30,153 nt of DNA from CAZHGD01 sp964531735 (GTDB taxonomy: Bacteria > Armatimonadota > UBA10988): positions 1-30,153 of the forward strand of contig CAZHGD010000087.1 of assembly GCA_964531735.1 (NCBI GenBank). The letters are read 5' to 3'. Shown here piece by piece: positions 16,080 to 24,494 of the stretch. A program made the translations under genes and the position numbers. Position 1 is the stretch's first letter; the number at the start of each line of letters is the position of its first letter. The notes beneath the pieces were generated by a model that was not told the DNA's origin, did not search any database, and saw nothing but the letters and a program-made list of their open reading frames with translations.

Positions 16080-18110
16080 TTGGCTACCGGTGCGACGTCC
16101 CGCGAGCCACTGTTGATCCCCGCTGTGCACACCACCCGATGCCTGCTCTGCCTGGCTGCCTGGCTGACCGTGCTGGTCGCGCCGGCCCGGGCCGAAGATC
16201 CGCCGCCGCCCCGGCTCAAGCCGGCCCTGCTGGCGCACCCGCCGATCATCGACGGGCGGCTCAGCGATGCCTGCTGGGCTCAGGCGACGCATGTCGAGGG
16301 CTTCTACTACCCGACGCAGAACCGCCCCGAGCCGGAGCGCACCGAGGCGTGGCTGGGGCATGACGCGCGGTACCTGTACGCCGCGTTCTACTGCCACGAC
16401 TCCAAGCCGGGCACCGTCCGCGCGGAGCAGACGCAGCGCAACGGCGCGGTGGACCGCGACGACTACATGGCGCTGCACGTCGATGCCACCCGCCGGCAGG
16501 TGGAGCACTACTCGTTCCGCGTGACGGCCAACGGCTGCCAGAACGATACCATCCCGAACAGCGGCAGCACCAACATCGCCTGGGCCGGCGACTGGTTCGG
16601 AGCCGGGCGGCGCGTGGCCGATGGCTACACGGTGGAGATCGCCGTGCCGCTGGCGATGCTGGCCTACTCGGCCGGGCAGGACACGCTGGGCATCGCCTTC
16701 GGCCGCAACTTGCAGCGCGAACGCGAAGCCGACATGTGGCCGCTGATGCACGACCGCTTCGAGAACCGGAAGATGGCCCTCTACGGCCCGGTGGTACTGC
16801 CACCGCCGCAGAACCCGCCGGCCATCATGCCGTATGGCATCACCCGGCTCGACAAGCGCGGCGTCACTTTCCAGAACGGGCTCGATCTGAAGTACTTCTC
16901 GCGCGTCGGCGCCACCGCGATGTTCTGCGCCAACCCCGACTTCCGCAATATCGAGGACGTGGTCGACACCATCGCTTACTCGGACACGCCGCGCCTGCTG
17001 GGCGAGACGCGGCCATTCTTCAACGAGGGCAGCCGGTTCTTCCCGGTCAGCACCGCGCTGAACACCCGCAACATACCGGGCATCAACACCGGCGCCAAGT
17101 CGTTCGGGCAGATCGGTCCGCACGAGTTCGGCGTGTTCAGCACCTACGGTTACCGTGGCCGCGTCGACGCCGCGGGTGGCTACAACTACAAGTTCACGCC
17201 GGACCACTCGGTCGGCGCCGGCTTCGTCTACACGCAGGGCTGGCGGCCGAACAACCTGGTCACCCAGGCGCAGTTCAGCGGCTTCCATCCGCTGGGCGCC
17301 GCGTCACTGAGCTACAGTGGCGAGGCGCACCACAGCTTCACGCGCGGCGGCGGTGGCGAGGGCAACGCCTTCGCCGTCCGGGCCAGCTACAGCGGGGAAG
17401 GCGTGCTGGGCTGGAACGCCAGCTACACCTTCGTCGACCCCACGTTCAAGGCCGCGCTGGGCTATGTGCCCGAGCCGGATTGCCGCGGCTGGACCGTTGG
17501 TCTGTCGGGCGGCCGCACCACCATGGGCCAGACGGTGGAGACCCATAGCTGGTCGCTCAGTCACAGCCAACGCGCCAAGAGCGACGGCACGCTGCTGCAC
17601 CAGGGCACGTCGCTCAACGCCGACGTGCGCTGGGACAACGGCACCTCGACCGGCCTGCGGCTGTATGCGGCCCATCGCCCGCCGAACACCGACCGCACCG
17701 CGGGCCTGCTCTATCGCTGGGGCCTGAAGACTCTGCGTCAGGAGGGCGGCCTCGAGGCGCAGTACGGGCGCCGCGGCGGCGCGCACTACCTGTACCTGAA
17801 GTTCGACCAGGGCTGGCAGCCGCTGCCCTCGCTACGGTTCAGCCTGATCAGTGAGTACACCCGCCGCGCCTTCTTCGACGTGACCAAGCCGCGCGACGCC
17901 TTCACGCAGAACTTCCTCACCGCCTACTACGACTTCGACGCCTACACCACCGCCAGCCTGCGGTTCATCGAGCGGCGCGGCAAGCTGAATCTGTTCCTGG
18001 CCTACCGCAGCCAGCCGAAGTCGGGCCGCGCCTGGTCCATCTTCCTCGGCGACCCGAACGCCTGGCGGACGCAGAACATCGTACAGTTCAAGATGACCTG
18101 GCCGCTGTAG
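16080..18110 (+). CDS. Secreted CBM9-like/DUF5916-type outer-membrane barrel protein
   Basis: Up to 676 residues. A signal peptide is clear (HTTRCLLCLAAWLTVLVAPARA, followed by ED at the likely cut). Residues about 45-240 match a CBM9-like carbohydrate-binding domain (PPIIDGRLSDACWAQA, AWLGHDARYLYAAFYCHDS, VEIAVPLAMLAY). The rest resembles DUF5916: the conserved LLGETRPFFNEGSRFF segment, then alternating aromatic beta-strands to a C-terminal QFKMTWPL, as in an outer-membrane barrel. A role in binding or importing glycans at the cell surface is inferred from the family. No ATG fits: TTG 16080 gives a long signal region, while GTG 16125 would start directly at the signal peptide. The start is therefore uncertain. 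The convergent stop of the TauE-like gene is 10 nt away. Confidence 0.8.
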   Translation: MATGATSREPLLIPAVHTTRCLLCLAAWLTVLVAPARAEDPPPPRLKPALLAHPPIIDGRLSDACWAQATHVEGFYYPTQNRPEPERTEAWLGHDARYLYAAFYCHDSKPGTVRAEQTQRNGAVDRDDYMALHVDATRRQVEHYSFRVTANGCQNDTIPNSGSTNIAWAGDWFGAGRRVADGYTVEIAVPLAMLAYSAGQDTLGIAFGRNLQREREADMWPLMHDRFENRKMALYGPVVLPPPQNPPAIMPYGITRLDKRGVTFQNGLDLKYFSRVGATAMFCANPDFRNIEDVVDTIAYSDTPRLLGETRPFFNEGSRFFPVSTALNTRNIPGINTGAKSFGQIGPHEFGVFSTYGYRGRVDAAGGYNYKFTPDHSVGAGFVYTQGWRPNNLVTQAQFSGFHPLGAASLSYSGEAHHSFTRGGGGEGNAFAVRASYSGEGVLGWNASYTFVDPTFKAALGYVPEPDCRGWTVGLSGGRTTMGQTVETHSWSLSHSQRAKSDGTLLHQGTSLNADVRWDNGTSTGLRLYAAHRPPNTDRTAGLLYRWGLKTLRQEGGLEAQYGRRGGAHYLYLKFDQGWQPLPSLRFSLISEYTRRAFFDVTKPRDAFTQNFLTAYYDFDAYTTASLRFIERRGKLNLFLAYRSQPKSGRAWSIFLGDPNAWRTQNIVQFKMTWPL

Positions 18111-18121
18111 ACCACGCGGCC
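18100..18121. terminator. Short inverted repeat across two convergent stop codons
   Basis: GGCCGC (18100-18105) and GCGGCC (18116-18121) are perfect arms around a 10-nt loop. Both convergent stop codons (18108-18110 and 18121-18123) lie in or beside it. It is short and lacks a T-run, so a terminator role is only plausible. Confidence 0.35.
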
Positions 18122-18543
18122 TACTTGGTCTCGACCGAGGCGCTGGCCGCCGCCGGCGGCGGCGGCGAGGCCGGCTTGGCGCTCGGGATCAGATAGCGAA
18201 TGCCGGTGAGGATCATCAGCAGGGCAAACAGCTTGGTCAGCACCTGCCGGTCCATCTTCTCGCCGATGGTCACGCCGATCGGGCTGAACATCGCCGCGGC
18301 CAGGCCCGCCAGCAGGATCACCATCCATTCGAGCCGCCCGGTCTGGTAGCTCTTCACCGTGCCCGTGACGCTGGTCAGCATGATGATGGCGAGCGACTGC
18401 GCCTTGGCGTCATGGATGCCCATCTTCATGAAGATCATCAGCAACGGCACCATGATAATGCCGCCGCCCACCCCGAACAGACCGGCCAGCAGGCCGCCGG
18501 CCGCGCCGATGAGCAGGCATTCGAGGATCTTCAAGGAGGTCAT
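18121..18543 (-). CDS. Half-size TauE/SafE-family membrane transporter
   Basis: A 140-residue integral membrane protein with about four helices. The N-terminus has the TauE/SafE signature AAGGLLAGLFGVGGGIIMVPLLM (glycine-rich loop about 15-30), followed by KAQSLAIIMLTSVTGTVKSY and a PIGVTIGEKM loop. Full-length members have eight helices in two halves. This is one half, so a dimer would be needed to make the usual unit. The family exports sulfite, sulfoacetate or other sulfur and organic anions; the substrate here is unknown. The last about 20 residues (PPPPAAASASVETK) are a soluble tail. The ATG is 9 nt after the stop of the upstream membrane gene, with a GGGATAGGG-type site within that gene's end, so the two are co-transcribed. 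Confidence 0.85.
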   Translation of the reverse strand: MTSLKILECLLIGAAGGLLAGLFGVGGGIIMVPLLMIFMKMGIHDAKAQSLAIIMLTSVTGTVKSYQTGRLEWMVILLAGLAAAMFSPIGVTIGEKMDRQVLTKLFALLMILTGIRYLIPSAKPASPPPPAAASASVETK

Positions 18544-18552
18544 GTGAACGCC

Positions 18553-19173
18553 CTATCCCTTTCCGAGGCGCGCGGTGTAGACCGCCACCATCAGGGCGGT
18601 CAGGCCGGCCGAGAGCACGGTCGCAATGACGCCCTGCGACCAGCTATGGCGTTGCCGGCGAACGCGGGCCCACATGACCAGCGGCAGCAAGCCCAGTGCC
18701 GCAAAGAACCAGGGCGAGGCGACCATGCCCGCCAGGACGGCGCAACCGGCCAGGACCGACGGGTGCATGCTGATCTTCCAGCGCAAGCTGATCAGCAGGA
18801 ACAGCGCGCCGTTGAGGACCACCGCCGCGGCCCCCAGCGGCAGTTCGAGCGGCGCCCCGGCCAGGTCGAGCAGCAAGGCGGCCAGCGCCGCGCCCAGCAG
18901 GGCCGCCAGAAAAGGCCCGCGGCGCTGCTCGCGGCGGTCGATGTGGTAGTCGGTCAGGCTGCCTCGCGCCACGCCGATGCTGATGTAGAGCAGCGGCACG
19001 CCGACCAGTCCGGCGATGGAGATGCCGCCCCACAGCAGGGCCTTGCCCGGCGCCAAGGGGCGTTGCGCCATGAGGATGCAGATGAAGGCCGGCAGAACCA
19101 CATAGGGGCTCAGCCCGGCGGAAACAACCAGGGCGAGGCGGTCGGCGCGGTTGGCTGGACGGCCGTCATCCAT
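18553..19173 (-). CDS. PAP2-like integral membrane protein
   Basis: A 206-residue protein with six or so hydrophobic helices. It resembles divergent PAP2 (phosphatidic-acid-phosphatase-like) membrane proteins: DYHIDRREQRRGPF in a cytoplasmic loop, then LRWKISMHPSVLAG and, after a helix, WARVRRQRHSWSQGV. The K...S-H and R...H arrangement resembles the PAP2 active-site motifs. The acidic residue that normally follows the last His is Gln (HSWSQ), so catalytic activity is uncertain. Lipid phosphate hydrolysis would be the family role. The ATG at 19173 has no clear ribosome-binding site. It lies 43 nt after the tRNA-Ala gene on the same strand and may share its transcript. It heads a two-gene unit with the TauE/SafE half-protein. 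Confidence 0.6.
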   Translation of the reverse strand: MDDGRPANRADRLALVVSAGLSPYVVLPAFICILMAQRPLAPGKALLWGGISIAGLVGVPLLYISIGVARGSLTDYHIDRREQRRGPFLAALLGAALAALLLDLAGAPLELPLGAAAVVLNGALFLLISLRWKISMHPSVLAGCAVLAGMVASPWFFAALGLLPLVMWARVRRQRHSWSQGVIATVLSAGLTALMVAVYTARLGKG

Positions 19174-19215
19174 GGTCGGGCAGCAACAGCAGGTGATTCA
19201 CGGTTGGTATCGGGA

Positions 19216-19288
<73 letters not shown>

Positions 19289-19301
19289 GAGGTAGTTCCA
19301 G

Positions 19302-19330
19302 AGTATACCAGAGGCCCTGCACAGCGTCAA
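19302..19330 (-). promoter_or_regulatory. Strong sigma70-like promoter of tRNA-Ala
   Basis: On the minus strand TTGACG (19330-19325, 5/6), a 17-nt spacer and TATACT (19307-19302, 5/6). Transcription would begin about 7 nt before the tRNA 5' end at 19288. Confidence 0.75.
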
Positions 19331-19333
19331 GAC

Positions 19334-19362
19334 TTGACGGTGCCGGGCTCTGCGCGTTCAAT
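19334..19362 (+). promoter_or_regulatory. Sigma70-like promoter of the glycosidase gene, back to back with the tRNA promoter
   Basis: TTGACG (19334-19339, 5/6), a 17-nt spacer and TTCAAT (19357-19362, 4/6). Initiation near 19369 leaves a short leader to ATG 19385 and argues against the in-frame ATG at 19361, which overlaps the -10. The -35 boxes of the two divergent promoters together form CGTCAAG-A-CTTGACG (19325-19339), a perfect palindrome. Confidence 0.55.
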
Positions 19363-19384
19363 GAGCCCAGGACCTGCCGCCACC

Positions 19385-21544
19385 ATGCCTGACATCACCC
19401 GTGCCACCCGACCGGAGTGGATCTGGCCTCGCGCCGACAGCCACATCGTCCTTGGCGCACCAGGCACGCGCGACGTGCTGAAGACATTCGTGGAGCCGGG
19501 CGGCTCGTTCTCGCCGGGCATCGGCACCTGTGGCGTCAGCGTCTGGGTCTGGCTGCCGGGCGAGCAGCGCCTGGTGGCACCAGAACGATTGCCGCGGGAG
19601 GCGATCCGCGACCGTCTGCTGGGTGGCACGCTGCCCATCCAGCGCAGCCGCTGGCGCGCCGGCCCGTTCGAGCTGGATCTGCGCCTCGGCGTGGAGCCCG
19701 CGCCCGACGCCTGGCAGGTACTCAACCTGCTGTCCTGCCAGGTGGCCAACCGCTCGCACCAGCCAGCCACCGGCCGCTTGCTGCTGGTGGTGCGCAGCTT
19801 CGGCGCCGCCGGCGGCCCGGTGCGCTCGCTGGCCGTCACGCCGGGGCGAACCGGCCTGCAGGTCAACCAGGCCGGCGCCGTGGTGGCCGGGCAGGCCGCC
19901 GACCAGGCCGGCTGCGTCTCGCTGGGCGCCGACGGCCTCGACATCAGCGTGCCGTTGCTCAAGGGCGAGTTCCCCAGCGGCGCCGAGGCGGCCGACGCCG
20001 ACGGCTGGTGCAGTGGCTACCTGGCCTACGACCTGAGTGTGGACGCCGGCGGCGAGTGGCACGGCTCCTGGTACCTGCCGGTGCCGGCGGCGAGCCCGCC
20101 GGCGGCCGAAGTGAGCGCGCGCGCCGTGGCCCCGGCGCGCCACCGACTCGATTGGCTGGCCGACCAGTGGCGTCAGCGGCTCCACCGCGTGGAGCTGCAA
20201 GTGCCCGACCAGCGGTTGGCCGAAGCGTTCCATGCCTCGGTGGCACACCTCCTGATGGCCTTCTGCGGCGATGAGCCGCGCATCGCGCCGGTCTGCTACC
20301 CGCTGCCTTGGCTGCGCGACACCGTCTACATCGTCAACGCCCTGGACAAGGCCGGGCTGCACCGCTGGAGCCGGGCGGCGATGGACCACTTGGTGCGGCA
20401 CCCCTGGGCCGGCGGCTTCGGCCCCGAGGCCGATGCGCCCGGCGAGTTGCTGTGGTGCCTCGCCGAGCACTACCGTTACCAGCCCGACGCGGCCTGGCTG
20501 GAGCACGTCTGGCCGCTGGTGCGCGAACGGGCCAGCCAGCTCCACCAGATGCGTCGCTGCACCGCGCCGCTGCGCGGGCCGGTGGGCGCCATTCTGCCGC
20601 GGACGCAGTTGGACCCGGAGCAGGACCTGATCTGCGAGGCTGCCCGTGACGGGCTGATCATCGGCCGCATGGATGGGCATCGGCCGCTGATCTGGGTCAA
20701 CAGCTTCGCGCTGGCCGGCTTACGCGGCGCCGTGGACCTGGCGGGCGCCATCGGCGCCGAGGATGAGGCCGCCGCCTGGCGCACCGAGGCGGAGCAACTC
20801 GAGGAGGCCCTGCACGGGCTGCAAGGCGTCTTCGGCGCCAACGATCGCGATGTGGCCTGCGCGCTCTGGCCCACCGGCGCCTTCGGCATGCAGGAGCCCT
20901 GGATCCACGAGGCCTTCGAGACCTACTGGTTCCGCCACCGCTACGATGAGCGCGGCCGCTACCACCTGGAGCCGCGCTGGCGCTACTTCGAGCTGGGCCT
21001 GGCGCACAACCTGCTGCGGTTGGGCATGCGCGAGCGCACGCTGCTGACCATTGAGCAGTTCCTGCGCACGCAGGACGCGCCCGGCCTCTACGCCTGGCAC
21101 GAAGGCGACGCCACCGGCGACCCGTGCGGCCTGTGGCGCGGCATCCGCGGCTGGTGGCCCACCTCGCGCATCGTGCCCCACGGTTGGTCGTCCGCCGAGA
21201 TGGCGCTGCTGCTGCGCGACCTGCTGGTCTACGAAGAGGACGACGCCTTGGTCATCGGCGCCGGCGTGAAGGCCGAATGGCTGGCGACTGACGACGTGGT
21301 GGGCATCGCCGAGGCGCCGACCTACTTCGGCCGCCTCACCTGGCGGCTGGAGCCGGCTGGCCCGAACGCTTTGGCCTTGAGCATCCACGCCCACGGCGTG
21401 CCGCCGGGCGGCTACCGCATCCGCCTGCCACTCGGCCCGTCGGCCACCGTCGAGGTGGACGGCGTGGGCATTCGCGAGGACAGCGGCGACTGGGTCGTGC
21501 GCGACGGGCGCGAGGACGTCACGGTCCAGATCACCCGTCCCTGA
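19385..21544 (+). CDS. Six-hairpin (alpha/alpha)6 glycosidase-like protein
   Basis: A 719-residue protein without signal peptide, so probably cytoplasmic. Residues about 1-250 look like a beta-sandwich N-terminal domain (DLRLGVEPAPDAWQVLNLLSC, LLLVVRSFG). Residues about 265-620 form a helical (alpha/alpha)6 region, with PLPWLRDTVYIVNAL (about 305-319) resembling the W-x-RD segment of GH15/GH63-type and amylo-1,6-glucosidase-like enzymes. HLVRHPWAGGFGPEADAPGELLWCLAEHYRY and a late RIVPHGWSSAEMALLLRDLL helix follow. The C-terminal about 100 residues are a small beta domain (AYRIRLPLGPSATVEVDG-like). Catalytic acids cannot be assigned with certainty, so the reaction is given only as glycoside processing. 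The URO-D-like gene follows after 18 nt, so they are probably one transcript. Confidence 0.7.
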   Translation: MPDITRATRPEWIWPRADSHIVLGAPGTRDVLKTFVEPGGSFSPGIGTCGVSVWVWLPGEQRLVAPERLPREAIRDRLLGGTLPIQRSRWRAGPFELDLRLGVEPAPDAWQVLNLLSCQVANRSHQPATGRLLLVVRSFGAAGGPVRSLAVTPGRTGLQVNQAGAVVAGQAADQAGCVSLGADGLDISVPLLKGEFPSGAEAADADGWCSGYLAYDLSVDAGGEWHGSWYLPVPAASPPAAEVSARAVAPARHRLDWLADQWRQRLHRVELQVPDQRLAEAFHASVAHLLMAFCGDEPRIAPVCYPLPWLRDTVYIVNALDKAGLHRWSRAAMDHLVRHPWAGGFGPEADAPGELLWCLAEHYRYQPDAAWLEHVWPLVRERASQLHQMRRCTAPLRGPVGAILPRTQLDPEQDLICEAARDGLIIGRMDGHRPLIWVNSFALAGLRGAVDLAGAIGAEDEAAAWRTEAEQLEEALHGLQGVFGANDRDVACALWPTGAFGMQEPWIHEAFETYWFRHRYDERGRYHLEPRWRYFELGLAHNLLRLGMRERTLLTIEQFLRTQDAPGLYAWHEGDATGDPCGLWRGIRGWWPTSRIVPHGWSSAEMALLLRDLLVYEEDDALVIGAGVKAEWLATDDVVGIAEAPTYFGRLTWRLEPAGPNALALSIHAHGVPPGGYRIRLPLGPSATVEVDGVGIREDSGDWVVRDGREDVTVQITRP

Positions 21545-21562
21545 CACCGCCGAGGTGACCCG

Positions 21563-22660
21563 ATGACCGGCAGACAGCGCTTCCAGGCCGCCATGGCGCA
21601 CCAGCCCAGCGACCGGGTGCCGTTCGATTTGGCCGCGACCTCGCTGACCGGCATGTCCGCCGGCTGCCAGCGCCGGCTGCTCGCACTGCTCGGCTTCAGC
21701 GGCGAGGGACCGCGCGCCAACCACGGCATCGACGAGCGTCTGCTCGAGTGGGCCGGCACCGACTTCCGTAGCGTCGGTGCCATTGCCCACCTGCCGGGCC
21801 CGCTCGAACAGCGCCTCGCCGACGACGAGTTCGTCGACAACTGGGGCGTCCGGCGCAAGCTGCTCGGCGGACACTGGCAGATCGTCGGTTATCCGCTCGC
21901 CGGCGCCGACCGGGCCGATCTGGCCGCCTTCCCCTGGCCCGAGCCGGTGCTGGCCGACGACTGGCTGGCGGCCTGCCGGGCCGAGGCGCAGCGACTGGCC
22001 GCCGACGGGCGTTACGGCATCATCGGCGAGCATCCGGTGTTCGGCGTCTTGGAGCTGGGCTGCTGGATGTGCGGCTACGACGACTTCCTGGCCCGTCTGG
22101 CCGGTGACCGCGACTTCGTGCGCGACTTCTTCGACCGCGTCTTCGCGCTGCAGATGGCGGTCGTCGAGCCGTACTACCAGGCCATCGGCGAGTACCTGGA
22201 CCTGACCATGAGCGGCGACGACTTCGGCATGCAGGGCGGGCCGCTGGTCAGCCCGGCCATGTTCAGAGAACTGGTGGCGCCGTACTTCGCCGAGCGCATC
22301 CGCCGCACCAAGGCGCTGATGCCCGGCTGGTTCTGGCACCACTCCTGCGGCTCGGTGGTGGCGCTGCTGGACGAGCTGATCGCCTGCGGTGTCGACATGC
22401 TCAACCCAATCCAGACCTCGGCGGTCGGCATGGACCCGGCGGCGCTCAAGGCCCGCTATGGCGACCGCCTGGTCTTCTGGGGCGCGGCCGACGTGCAGGA
22501 CTTCTTGCGCACGGCCACGCCCGAGCACGTGCGCGCCGGCGTCCGCGAGCTGATCGCGGTGCTGGGCCGTGACGGCGGCTACGTCTTGGCTCCGGCCCAC
22601 AACCTGCAGGACGACGTGCCCGCCGAGAACATCGCCGCGCTGGTCGAAGCCAGCCGGTGA
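21563..22660 (+). CDS. Uroporphyrinogen-decarboxylase/MtaA-like protein
   Basis: A 365-residue TIM-barrel protein of the URO-D superfamily. The opening TGRQRFQAAMAHQPSDRVPFDL is the family's N-terminal signature. YDDFLARLAGDRDFVRDFFDRV, GDDFGMQGGPLVSPAMFRELVAPYF and NPIQTSAVGMDP are typical. HHSCGSV (about 257-263) resembles the zinc-binding H-x-C of the methylcobalamin:CoM methyltransferase (MtaA/CmuA) branch rather than true HemE, so a corrinoid-dependent methyl transfer or an unknown role is more likely than haem synthesis. Such paralogues are abundant in Armatimonadota and Planctomycetes beside glycan genes. GAGG 5 nt before the ATG supports the start. It is the last cellular gene before the phage-like module. 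Confidence 0.85.
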   Translation: MTGRQRFQAAMAHQPSDRVPFDLAATSLTGMSAGCQRRLLALLGFSGEGPRANHGIDERLLEWAGTDFRSVGAIAHLPGPLEQRLADDEFVDNWGVRRKLLGGHWQIVGYPLAGADRADLAAFPWPEPVLADDWLAACRAEAQRLAADGRYGIIGEHPVFGVLELGCWMCGYDDFLARLAGDRDFVRDFFDRVFALQMAVVEPYYQAIGEYLDLTMSGDDFGMQGGPLVSPAMFRELVAPYFAERIRRTKALMPGWFWHHSCGSVVALLDELIACGVDMLNPIQTSAVGMDPAALKARYGDRLVFWGAADVQDFLRTATPEHVRAGVRELIAVLGRDGGYVLAPAHNLQDDVPAENIAALVEASR

Positions 22661-22853
22661 GGGGGGGCCGGGAGACCGGGTGAGCGGAGCGGTCGGACCG
22701 ATCGGCCGGATTCCCGCGCCTCTGTCGCAAACATCTGTTTGCCGAGCCAAACCCGCTCCCCAAGCGCCCTCACGCGCCATATGTTGCGCTGCTGTTGCGC
22801 CCGCAACCATCCATCGCCCCGGCTGAGCCGGCAATTGCCCATGGAGGGCCACG
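22661..22853 (+). promoter_or_regulatory. Boundary region upstream of the phage-like module with repeats
   Basis: This 193-nt gap has no gene and no convincing -35/-10 pair. It contains a perfect inverted repeat GCAAAC-ATCT-GTTTGC (22727-22742), direct repeats GTTGCGC at 22783-22789 and 22794-22800 (11 bp apart, one helical turn), and the palindrome GGCAATTGCC (22830-22839) just before the ribosome-binding site GGAGGG (22843-22848). These are candidate operator sites for control of the head genes. Confidence 0.4.
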
Positions 22854-23330
22854 ATGGCGGCGAGGCAGCACCGGCAGACCGGCGGGGCGCGACCAGTTGA
22901 TCCCGAAGTGGCGCGGTTCTTCATGGCGCTGGGCGCGGTGGGCTACATCCGTCCGGCGGCCGAGCTCGCGGGGGTCGACCTGGCGCGGGCCTGGGAGTGG
23001 GTCGAGGGCGTTGAGCGTCCCAACTGGGCCACTCGCCGGGCCGAAGCCGCGATCCGTCTGTTCACCGTGGCCACCGAAGCGCTGGACCGGGCCCGCCGTC
23101 TGCTGACCGCCGACGAAGGTGCGGCAGACGGCGGCCCGGGCCTGCGCGATCTGGTCATGGTGGCGGAGCGGTTCTACACCGCCGCCCTGCGGCTCGACAA
23201 GGATGTGGCCGCCGATGAGGCACGGGTCTGGGAACTCGATTTGGCAGCAGGACCCGCCGCCGCGCCGTCGGGCAGTGACCGGTCCGAGCCTGCCGACGCT
23301 GCACCCGGGGCAAGCGGCCGTGATGAGTAG
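22854..23330 (+). CDS. Putative terminase small subunit (HTH DNA-binding protein)
   Basis: A 158-residue protein directly before the large terminase. The N-terminal part FFMALGAVGYIRPAAELAGVDLARAWEWVEG (about 23-53) has the spacing of a helix-turn-helix of the kind that small terminases use to recognise packaging DNA. The middle is helical (RFYTAALRLDKDVAADEARVWEL) and suits oligomerisation. The C-terminal about 30 residues are a disordered A/S/G/D tail. GGAGGG 5-6 nt before the ATG supports the start. Identity rests on position, size and the HTH; sequence similarity to a known family was not recognised. Confidence 0.65.
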   Translation: MAARQHRQTGGARPVDPEVARFFMALGAVGYIRPAAELAGVDLARAWEWVEGVERPNWATRRAEAAIRLFTVATEALDRARRLLTADEGAADGGPGLRDLVMVAERFYTAALRLDKDVAADEARVWELDLAAGPAAAPSGSDRSEPADAAPGASGRDE

Positions 23331-24477
23331 CCCCGCCCGGTTCAAGGTGCTGGCCTGCGGCCGCCGCTGGGGCAAGAGCCTGCTGGCGGTCCGCGCCTGC
23401 TGGGACGCGCTCCACGCCGGCGCCCAGACCGTCTGGTACGTGGCCCCGACCTTCCGCATGGCCGACCTGCACTGGCGCACGCTGCAACGTCTGCTGCGCG
23501 GTGCCGCCGTGCAGTTCCGCCAGGGCGAACGGCGCGCCGTAACGCCCGACGGTCGTGAGATCGCCTTCCGTTCGGCGGACAATCCCGACCATCTGCGTGG
23601 CGCCGGGCTCGACTTCCTGGTGGTCGACGAAGCCGCCTTCGTGCCCAACGGCCACCAGGTCTGGGCCGAGGCCCTCCGGCCGTCCTTGTCCGATCGCGGC
23701 GGCCACGCCCTGGTGATCAGCACGCCGCGCGGCCGCAACTGGTTCCACGACCTGTACGTCCGCGGCCAGGACCCGGCCGAACCCGAGTACGCCGCGTTCT
23801 GCCAGCCGACGGCGGCCAACCCGCTCATCGCGGCCGGCGAGATCGCGGCGGCCCGGCGCGAACTGCCGCAACGCGTGTTTGAACAGGAATATGAGGCGCG
23901 CTTCCTCGAGGATGCCGGCAGCGTCTTCGAGCACGTGGCCGAGCTGGCCGACGGAACCTGTCCCGAGCCGTACGCCAGCCAGTTCGTCATCGGCGTCGAC
24001 TGGGCCAAGCGCGAGGACTTCACCGTGTTCTGCGTGCTCGACACGCAGTCGAGCCGCGTGGTAGCCCTGGAGCGCTGCCAGCAGCTCGACTACACGGTGC
24101 AGACGGCGCGACTACGTCAGCTCTGCGACCGCTGGCAGCCACGCTTGGTCCACGCCGAACGCAACAGCATCGGCGAGCCGTTGTTGGAACAACTGTTGGC
24201 CGAGGGGCTACCGGTCCGCGGCTTCATGACCACCGCCGCCAGCAAGCGGCGGCTGATCGACGAGCTGGCGCTGGCCTTCGCCGAGCGCGCGCTGCGGCTG
24301 CCGAACGACCCGGTGCTGATCGGCGAGCTGTGCGCCTACACGGTGGAGCTGACCGCCGGCGGCAACTTGCGCTACACGGCGCCGCCCGGCCTGCACGACG
24401 ACACCGTGATGGCCCTGGCGCTGGCCTGGGCGGCACGCGGGTTGGGCCGGGCGGAAGCCTGCGCGGCCTGGCTCTGA
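23275..24477 (+). CDS. Phage terminase large subunit (packaging ATPase/nuclease)
   Basis: About 400 residues. The ATPase domain has Walker A GRRWGKS (29-35) and Walker B FLVVDEAAF with D118-E119. The RNase H-like nuclease domain has D242 (VIGVDWAKR), E295 (VHAERNS) and D375/D376 (GLHDDTV), the expected acidic triad, so both activities look intact. It cuts and pumps DNA into proheads. The GTG at 23275 is chosen because the conserved LHPGQ-x-x-V segment before Walker A lies in frame after it; it overlaps the small terminase by 56 nt. An ATG at 23323 would give 384 residues and lose that segment. Confidence 0.95.
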   Translation: MTGPSLPTLHPGQAAVMSSPARFKVLACGRRWGKSLLAVRACWDALHAGAQTVWYVAPTFRMADLHWRTLQRLLRGAAVQFRQGERRAVTPDGREIAFRSADNPDHLRGAGLDFLVVDEAAFVPNGHQVWAEALRPSLSDRGGHALVISTPRGRNWFHDLYVRGQDPAEPEYAAFCQPTAANPLIAAGEIAAARRELPQRVFEQEYEARFLEDAGSVFEHVAELADGTCPEPYASQFVIGVDWAKREDFTVFCVLDTQSSRVVALERCQQLDYTVQTARLRQLCDRWQPRLVHAERNSIGEPLLEQLLAEGLPVRGFMTTAASKRRLIDELALAFAERALRLPNDPVLIGELCAYTVELTAGGNLRYTAPPGLHDDTVMALALAWAARGLGRAEACAAWL

Positions 24478-24494
24478 CGAGGGAGGTCTGGAGC

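Noticed and set aside
20720..22924. 734-codon minus-strand frame opposite the glycosidase and URO-D genes
   Set aside because: Low-complexity shadow; both plus-strand proteins have clear family patterns and good starts.
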